Shown piece after piece: positions 40,602 through 44,214 of a DNA stretch of 44,214 nt. The notes under the pieces were generated by a model. That model saw only the letters and a program-made list of their open reading frames with translations. It made no database searches and was not told where the DNA came from. Source of the stretch: a virus; the IMG/VR virus record IMGVR_UViG_3300027905_000009, positions 1 through 44,214 of that record; one strand, given 5' to 3'. Numbering within the stretch: the stretch's first letter is position 1; every line of letters starts with the position of its first letter. The position numbers and the translations under genes were made by a program.

Positions 40602-40845
40602 GTGCCGCCTCCGGGTTCGGAGTCCGCCGTGCTATCCTCGCGCCCTGAAGCTTCCGCCATTGGCGTTCGACACGCGCCCATTGCTTCAGGTCAACGATCC
40701 CCTTCGCGAGCTCCGCAGCGTACTTGTTATATTCATCCGCGAATGCGTTCAGTTCGGCAGGCTCGGTCGGCACTGCGGCCGATTTCTTCGGACTGGCCAC
40801 GATCATCCCGGCCGCCGCTAAGAATGCGCGCCTGTTCGAGTTCAC
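40585..40845 (-). CDS. small protein with twin-arginine (Tat) type signal
   Basis: From GTG 40845, preceded by GGAG seven bases upstream, the product starts MNSNRRAFLAAAGMIVASPK. The NRRAFL motif followed by a short hydrophobic stretch fits a Tat signal peptide. The mature part is a helical, charged segment (NAFADEYNKYAAELAKGIVD, QWARVERQWRKL). A TTG at 40863 is an alternative start. Phage Tat substrates are uncommon; some phage lysis proteins use this route. Function unknown. Confidence 0.5.
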   Translation of the reverse strand: MNSNRRAFLAAAGMIVASPKKSAAVPTEPAELNAFADEYNKYAAELAKGIVDLKQWARVERQWRKLQGARIARRTPNPEAAHGNVV

Positions 40846-40863
40846 CTGGCAGCTCCGAACCAA

Positions 40864-41160
40864 TCACAGGATTTCCTCCAGCCTGCGTATCCCTTCGCTC
40901 TCGAGCTGCTCGCGCATGCACCGCAGCGCCTGCCCGCTGACTCGATCCACGCCCTGCTCCGTGAGCTGCATCGCGACCGCCGTTTGTGCAACCGTCAGCC
41001 CGAATCGATACCGTAGGCGAATCACCTTGCGGCTCGCTTGAGGCAATTTCCGTTCGCATCGCGATACCACTTCGCGCCGCTGGGCCGCCGCGATCTGGTC
41101 GAACGGCGAAGGCCAGTGGCTTCGGAACGCCCACGACAGTTCGTGCGATGGCGCAGGCAA
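40864..41160 (-). CDS. sigma region 4-like HTH regulator, 98 aa
   Basis: Residues about 38-90 read like sigma-70 region 4: KLPQASRKVIRLRYRFGLTV, then AQTAVAMQLTEQGVDRVSGQ and a closing helix. There is no region 2, so it cannot act alone as a sigma factor; small phage proteins with only this fold can be late activators or co-sigma factors. The TTG start lies six bases after the upstream stop. It may work with the separate sigma factor at the left end. Confidence 0.6.
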   Translation of the reverse strand: MPAPSHELSWAFRSHWPSPFDQIAAAQRREVVSRCERKLPQASRKVIRLRYRFGLTVAQTAVAMQLTEQGVDRVSGQALRCMREQLESEGIRRLEEIL

Positions 41161-41166
41161 ATCCGT

Positions 41167-41367
41167 TCAACCCCGCTTGGCGACCAGCAATAGCAAGGTC
41201 GCGACCGCATTTAGGAGCACGATAATGATTCCCGTATTCAGCCAGTTGAGCTTTTTCTCGATAGAGTCCAGGCGGCGACCCGTGAAGTGCTTGGATTCCT
41301 CGAGCACAGCGACGCGCTCCGTCAGATCCCGATAAGTAGCGGATGGCATGGTCGTGGAGGGCGTCAT
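41167..41367 (-). CDS. XhlA-like coiled-coil membrane protein
   Basis: ATG 41367 overlaps the stop of the upstream gene (ATGA), deciding this start over a longer frame. The 66-residue product has a coiled coil (LTERVAVLEESKHFTGRRLD, SIEKKLNWL) followed by one C-terminal transmembrane helix (TGIIIVLLNAVATLLLLVAK). This is the architecture of XhlA-type phage lysis accessory proteins. Together with the holin-like protein it suggests that membrane lysis functions sit at the head of the late operon, far from the lysozyme-like gene. Confidence 0.6.
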   Translation of the reverse strand: MTPSTTMPSATYRDLTERVAVLEESKHFTGRRLDSIEKKLNWLNTGIIIVLLNAVATLLLLVAKRG

Positions 41368-41750
41368 TGCGTTCGGTCCGTTAGCGTCCGGCCGGCTTGA
41401 AAATATCTCCAAAGCGGAAAAAGTGGATGCGGTTTCAGATCGCGGAAGGCGCGCCCGAGCTTGGACTCGATTCGGCGAAGTCTGGCGGAGATCTCAATCG
41501 CCGGCATCGAAAACCGGCGCGAGCACATCTCTATCGGCTCCTGCAGCAGGAAGTGGGCCCGGAAGATTGGCCATTCCTCCGGCGACAGAGTTCTTTTGCT
41601 GGTCAGCTCGAAATCCGCAGCGTATTCTTCGTCGGGCCGATTCCAGGAATACGATCTGCTCCCGCGCTGGATCCGGCCAGGCGCGCTGAACTCCATATAG
41701 CGCCGATAGCAGATCCGGAAAACCTTCTCCAGCGAAGCGGTTGCTTCCAT
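41364..41750 (-). CDS. HTH-like protein heading the leftward operon
   Basis: The 128-residue protein has an N-terminal helical part, an acidic middle (DEEYAADFELTSKRTLSPEE) and a C-terminal sigma4-like segment (EMCSRRFSMPAIEISARLRR, ESKLGRAFRDLKPHPLFPL). I do not know a named family; the C-terminal pattern resembles small HTH proteins of soil-bacterium mobile elements. As first gene after the control region it could regulate the late operon. Confidence 0.5.
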   Translation of the reverse strand: MEATASLEKVFRICYRRYMEFSAPGRIQRGSRSYSWNRPDEEYAADFELTSKRTLSPEEWPIFRAHFLLQEPIEMCSRRFSMPAIEISARLRRIESKLGRAFRDLKPHPLFPLWRYFQAGRTLTDRTQ

Positions 41751-41806
41751 GGCTCTGCTGTCTTGAATCGAGGTGAGGCGGCGGGAGCGATCAGAAATTC
41801 CGCATG

Positions 41807-41812
41807 ATTATA
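41807..41812 (-). promoter_or_regulatory. putative -10 element of the leftward operon
   Basis: A perfect TATAAT on the minus strand lies about 57 bases upstream of ATG 41750. At 17-base spacing the -35 position has only GGGGCG, so an activator or alternative factor may be needed. A six-base dyad covers the spacer and -35 area. Confidence 0.45.
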
Positions 41813-41821
41813 CCGGTGTCT

Positions 41822-41840
41822 GTTCCGCACGCCCCGGAAC
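41822..41840. promoter_or_regulatory. operator-like dyad GTTCCG-N7-CGGAAC
   Basis: Two perfect six-base inverted arms separated by seven bases lie ten bases upstream of the TATAAT for the leftward operon and between divergent genes. Binding there would block or alter leftward transcription. The regulator is unknown. Confidence 0.5.
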
Positions 41841-41873
41841 TTTTTTTCAACGCGATGAAAACTCAGCAACATA

Positions 41874-41909
41874 AAGTTTTGGGGCAGCGCATTCTGGCCT
41901 CAAAAACTT
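41874..41909. promoter_or_regulatory. imperfect inverted repeat upstream of the Ku gene
   Basis: AAGTTTTGGGG and CCTCAAAAACTT are inverted copies (one inserted A and one mismatch) around a 13-base centre. The right arm ends 24 bases before the GTG of the Ku gene. It is suited to a second regulator site or to an mRNA leader hairpin; it has no downstream T-run. Confidence 0.4.
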
Positions 41910-41933
41910 GGAGCTTCGGTTGACAATACGGGC

Positions 41934-42665
41934 GTGGCTACTCCTGTCTGGAAAGGCAATCTGATCGCCGGCGATGTCCGTATTCCCGCGAAGCTGGTCG
42001 CCGCCGCCCGCAAGCACGCCTCTGAACTCTGCCAGGTCCACGAAACCGACTGCTCGCCGGCCAAGCAGGTCCTGTTTTGCGCAGCGGAGGAGAAACCAAT
42101 CCCGCGAAGCGAAGTGGCGAAGGGTTTCGAATACGAGCCCGGCCGCTTCCTCAAACTGAACGAAGAGGACCTGAAAGCGATCAATGCCAAGCCTGGTGAT
42201 ATGGAGCTGTTCCGGTTCGTGGCGCCCGATGAAATCGACCTGCGCCACATCGAGTCCTCCTACTACGTGCTGCCGGATGGAGACGAAAGTCTCTACGCCG
42301 CCCTGGGGCGCGCGCTGATCAGAACGGCCTCAATCGCGCTGGGGCAAATCGTCCTGTACGGACAAGAGCGAACCGCAATGATCCGGCCCGGCCATTCCGG
42401 CCTGGTGCTCTTCACGTTGTTCTGCGACGATGAGCTCCGCCTGCTGGACGAGTTCCGCACGGACACGGAGTCGGCCGACGAGCGCGATATCCGGGACTTT
42501 TCGGCGCTGATGCGCTCGCGGCGCGGCCTGGAGCCTGGATTCACCATCCAGAACCCCTACCGGGAGCGGCTCAGGCAGCTCGTCGAGGCACAGGTCCTGA
42601 AAATGATCCCTCAGAAAACCGACCGGTCAGAACTCCGATCCGGGGCCTCCGCCAAGGCCTCCTAA
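41934..42665 (+). CDS. ku: prokaryotic Ku protein
   Basis: The 243-residue protein follows bacterial Ku from its start: MATPVWKGNLIAGDVRIPAK, then QVHETDC, EVAKGFEYEPGRFLKLNEED, VAPDEIDLRHIESSYYVLPD, and ALGRALIRTASIALGQIVLY. Ku binds DNA ends and recruits LigD for end joining. The core ring domain covers about residues 1-190; the C-terminal tail is short. Ku genes are known in mycobacteriophages Omega and Corndog, where Ku aids genome circularisation. No ligase is in the window, so a host LigD would be needed. GTG is the only suitable start. It is transcribed rightward with the recombinase. Confidence 0.88.
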   Translation: MATPVWKGNLIAGDVRIPAKLVAAARKHASELCQVHETDCSPAKQVLFCAAEEKPIPRSEVAKGFEYEPGRFLKLNEEDLKAINAKPGDMELFRFVAPDEIDLRHIESSYYVLPDGDESLYAALGRALIRTASIALGQIVLYGQERTAMIRPGHSGLVLFTLFCDDELRLLDEFRTDTESADERDIRDFSALMRSRRGLEPGFTIQNPYRERLRQLVEAQVLKMIPQKTDRSELRSGASAKAS

Positions 42666-42760
42666 GTGCATGAATCTTCGTTCAACCAACGGCCCGAACC
42701 GGTCAAAATGCTCCTTTTGACCGCTTCATATCGGCGCTGAAAACAAAGGAGTTCATTATA

Positions 42761-43018
42761 GTGAATTCGGCCAATCAGAACGTCTCGCTGGGCCGTATCG
42801 TCCACTTCGTGCTTCGCGACGGCCTCCATCATCGCCCAGCGATCGTCGTCGAAACCTGGGGAAATCGCGAGCCCGTCGACGGCGCCTGCTACGTGAACCT
42901 GCAGGTCTTCACCGACCAGCACAACGACGGCTGGCCCGAAGGCACGCTCTGGGAGACCAGCGTGCCCTATTCGGCCGAACCCAAGCCGCGCACCTGGCAC
43001 TGGCCCGAGCGCGACTGA
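42761..43018 (+). CDS. small phage-type protein, 85 aa
   Basis: AAAGGAG lies ten bases before GTG 42761. The product contains GRIVHFVLRDGLHHRPAIVV, then NLQVFTDQHNDGW and a C-terminal SAEPKPRTWHWPERD. This layout (R-P-A-I-V-V, V-N-L-Q-V-F, G-T-W-H-W-P-E) is recurrent in small phage proteins of unknown function. It lies between Ku and recombinase with a two-base gap to the latter. Confidence 0.7.
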   Translation: MNSANQNVSLGRIVHFVLRDGLHHRPAIVVETWGNREPVDGACYVNLQVFTDQHNDGWPEGTLWETSVPYSAEPKPRTWHWPERD

Positions 43019-43020
43019 AA

Positions 43021-43587
43021 ATGCCGCCGCGGAAATACAGCGCCGAGACCATCCAGTACCTGAACGAAGACGAGATCGCGGCGCTGTTCCGCTCCATCGA
43101 TTCGCCGCGCGACCTGGCGCTGTTCGAAGTCGCGCTCCGCCGCGGCCTGCGCGCCAGCGAAGTCGGACTGCTCCAGCTCTCCGATCTTCGCTTGAATGTC
43201 CGGCGCTTGTACGTGCGCCGGCTGAAGCACGGCAATTCCGGCGAATATCTCCTCGGCGATCGCGAAGTGCGCGCGCTGCGCAAGTGGCTCGCGGTTCGCG
43301 GGTCTTCGCCAGGCCCGCTGTTCCCCTCCCGCAATCACAAACAGATTTCCCGCCAGCGCCTGGACGAGCTGATGCGTCATTACGGCGACCGCGCCGGCCT
43401 GCCGCCCGAGAAGCGTCACTTCCACTGCCTGCGCCACACCGCCGGCACACATCTCGGCGAGAGGGCCGACCTGATCGAAGTGCAGGACTGGCTCGGGCAC
43501 CGCGATCCGCGGTCGACGATGAAATATCTGAAGGTCCGCAACAAGCGCCGCACCGAACTCGGCGAGCGCCTGCGCGGAGAGTGGTGA
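43021..43587 (+). CDS. short tyrosine recombinase (integrase-like)
   Basis: The 188-residue protein carries all catalytic positions: Arg44 (RRGLRASEVGLL), Lys69 (RRLKHG), His135-x-x-Arg138 (HCLRHTAG), His160 (LGHRD) and Tyr169 (TMKYLKV). It lacks the N-terminal core-binding and arm-binding domains of typical phage integrases, matching FimB/FimE-size enzymes. It may integrate the element at the tRNA-Cys 3' end or invert DNA nearby. It starts two bases after the preceding stop. Confidence 0.9.
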   Translation: MPPRKYSAETIQYLNEDEIAALFRSIDSPRDLALFEVALRRGLRASEVGLLQLSDLRLNVRRLYVRRLKHGNSGEYLLGDREVRALRKWLAVRGSSPGPLFPSRNHKQISRQRLDELMRHYGDRAGLPPEKRHFHCLRHTAGTHLGERADLIEVQDWLGHRDPRSTMKYLKVRNKRRTELGERLRGEW

Positions 43588-43811
43588 TCACACCACTCTC
43601 GCCCCGGCGGCGCCATGACGGCCTTGCGCACGGCGCGAGCGAGACGATGACTGCGGAAAGCCGGGTTCGGCGGATCCAACATCCGGCAGACCGCGTCTTC
43701 CACGGCATCGCGGAACTTCGATTCCAGAAGATCGACGGTGCGGTCGTACTCTTCACGATCCTTAGGGTCGGCGTGAACGGCCCTGGTGAGCGATTCTAGC
43801 AGCTCTCTCAT
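43416..43811 (-). CDS. small hypothetical protein convergent to the recombinase
   Basis: ATG 43811 follows GGGGGA. The first 74 residues look real and helical (MRELLESLTRAVHADPKDRE, TVDLLESKFRDAVEDAVCRM). Beyond 43588 the frame runs antiparallel through the recombinase gene and turns very Arg/Ser-rich, so the true C terminus is doubtful; no stop occurs earlier. No family recognised. Confidence 0.4.
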   Translation of the reverse strand: MRELLESLTRAVHADPKDREEYDRTVDLLESKFRDAVEDAVCRMLDPPNPAFRSHRLARAVRKAVMAPPGREWCDHHSPRRRSPSSVRRLLRTFRYFIVDRGSRCPSQSCTSIRSALSPRCVPAVWRRQWK

Positions 43812-43905
43812 TCCCCCATCGTATAACCGCAGGTGCCCGCGCCCTGCGCTGCTCGCTGCCCGTTCCCGGCTTTTGTTCTTTTCCGTTTCGGCCTCATGCA
43901 AGTGG

Positions 43906-43956
43906 GTGGGTGAGTGGGTGCGTTTCGCCCTTATTACTACCCACCCACTCACCCAC
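43906..43956. repeat. perfect 15-bp inverted repeat
   Basis: GTGGGTGAGTGGGTG (43906-43920) and CACCCACTCACCCAC (43942-43956) are exact reverse complements around 21 bases; a four-base GTGG-GT periodicity extends both arms. It is far from a T-run on the plus strand. It may be a recombination or protein-binding site near the recombinase, or a terminator-type structure. Confidence 0.8.
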
Positions 43957-44001
43957 TCTTATTCTTAATTCTTACGTAATAATGATGGGCCGCCCCAAAC
44001 C

Positions 44002-44089
44002 CCCACGTGGAGTTGGGCAAAAAGCCCACGTGGAGTTGGGGGTCGCAAACCCCCTACTGGAGTTGGGGGTTTTGCGTCACTGGAGAAGT
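44002..44089 (+). repeat. array of four stem-loops with TGGAG loops
   Basis: CCCACGTGGAGTTGGG occurs at 44002-44017 and 44025-44040; CCCTACTGGAGTTGGG at 44052-44067; CACTGGAGAAGTG at about 44077-44089. Each can fold with the loop showing TGGAG. The third has an eight-base perfect stem (AAACCCCC/GGGGGTTT). Flanking stems vary while loops stay the same. It lies upstream of the gene that leaves the window. Confidence 0.6.
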
Positions 44090-44149
44090 GAATCCCAGAG
44101 GTAACACGTCTGACAACAAGGCAACGGCGTGACCTGATTTGAGGTTTCT

Positions 44150-44214
44150 ATGGATTTCATCGCACACGTCCGCCCTGCCGTTTCCGCCGTGGTACACTAC
44201 GACTACGATGGCGG
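44150..44214 (+). CDS. 5' end of a gene cut by the window end
   Basis: ATG 44150 is preceded by TTGAGG at about six bases, and the frame stays open to the end, giving MDFIAHVRPAVSAVVHYDYD. It is too short for assignment; it may be phage or host. The stem-loop array lies about 60 bases upstream and could be its leader. Confidence 0.4.
   Translation, partial: MDFIAHVRPAVSAVVHYDYDG

Noticed and set aside
41921-41926. Perfect TTGACA as -35 box for the Ku gene
   Set aside because: It ends eight bases before the GTG start, so no transcript from it could include the start of the gene, and no -10 follows at suitable spacing.
42662-43756. 364-codon leftward open frame
   Set aside because: It runs antiparallel through two well-supported rightward genes, is Arg/Ser/Ala-rich without domains and is a product of high GC content.
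44002-44089. CRISPR array or plasmid iterons
   Set aside because: Only four short, unevenly spaced copies with differing flanks; no cas or replication initiator gene nearby. A structured RNA or binding site fits better.

Overview
The window is most simply read as one temperate, long-tailed (siphovirus-type) phage or prophage with GC-rich DNA. Almost everything from about 41.75 kb down to 3.5 kb is one leftward late operon with tightly overlapping genes (ATGA and GTGA junctions). Rightward genes sit at both ends. Position 1 is the encoded CCA end of a tRNA-Cys-like 3' half, and a tyrosine recombinase lies near the other end, as expected for an integrated element. The host is inferred to be close to Acidobacteriota: many signal peptides end in AQ or GQT, a style common in Solibacter/Bryobacter-like secreted proteins. 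No rRNA or clear host housekeeping gene is present, so this is inference only.

Layout. 0.1-2.8 kb, rightward: a DUF5131 (Gp37/Gp68) three-Cys protein, an ASCH-like protein and several small unknowns. 2.6-4.1 kb: an excisionase-like HTH protein, a two-domain sigma factor, a lysozyme-like protein and a tiny basic peptide. 4.2-8.4 kb, leftward: five small exported proteins and a fibre with a YadA-type beta-roll. 8.4-18.1 kb: tail hub (with a four-Cys cluster), small tail proteins, tape measure and a morphogenesis-like protein. 18.1-28.4 kb: five more exported proteins (fibre, spike and repeat proteins). 28.4-35.4 kb: tail assembly chaperones with a -1 frameshift, major tail protein, connectors, cement protein, a protease-capsid fusion with an internal start, and a bacterioferritin-like protein. 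35.4-40 kb: portal, gpW-like connector, large and small terminase. 40-41.75 kb: small membrane, Tat-type, sigma4-like, XhlA-like and HTH proteins. 41.75-41.93 kb: divergent control region. 41.9-43.6 kb, rightward: Ku, a small protein and the tyrosine recombinase. 43.6-44.2 kb: a convergent small gene, inverted repeats, a stem-loop array and the start of a further gene.

How it fits together. Terminase, portal and protease-capsid fusion build and fill the head; connectors join it to a tail of major tail protein over a roughly 1,120-residue tape measure; the hub and fibres form the tip. Ku and the recombinase would act on incoming DNA (end joining or circularisation, then integration). A sigma factor and two sigma4/HTH-like proteins suggest phage control of late transcription.

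Most unusual points: (1) eleven proteins inside the virion-gene region carry Sec-type signal peptides, including several with recognisable tail-fibre or virion domains; (2) a ferritin-fold gene with a strong ribosome binding site lies between portal and capsid genes; (3) a clear CCCAAAC -1 frameshift site makes a G/GT chaperone pair with a zinc-ribbon T extension; (4) a 10-kb fibre cassette separates these chaperones from the tape measure; (5) a decayed copy of the main fibre's C-terminal end lies directly behind it. I recognised no CI-type repressor and no replication genes.
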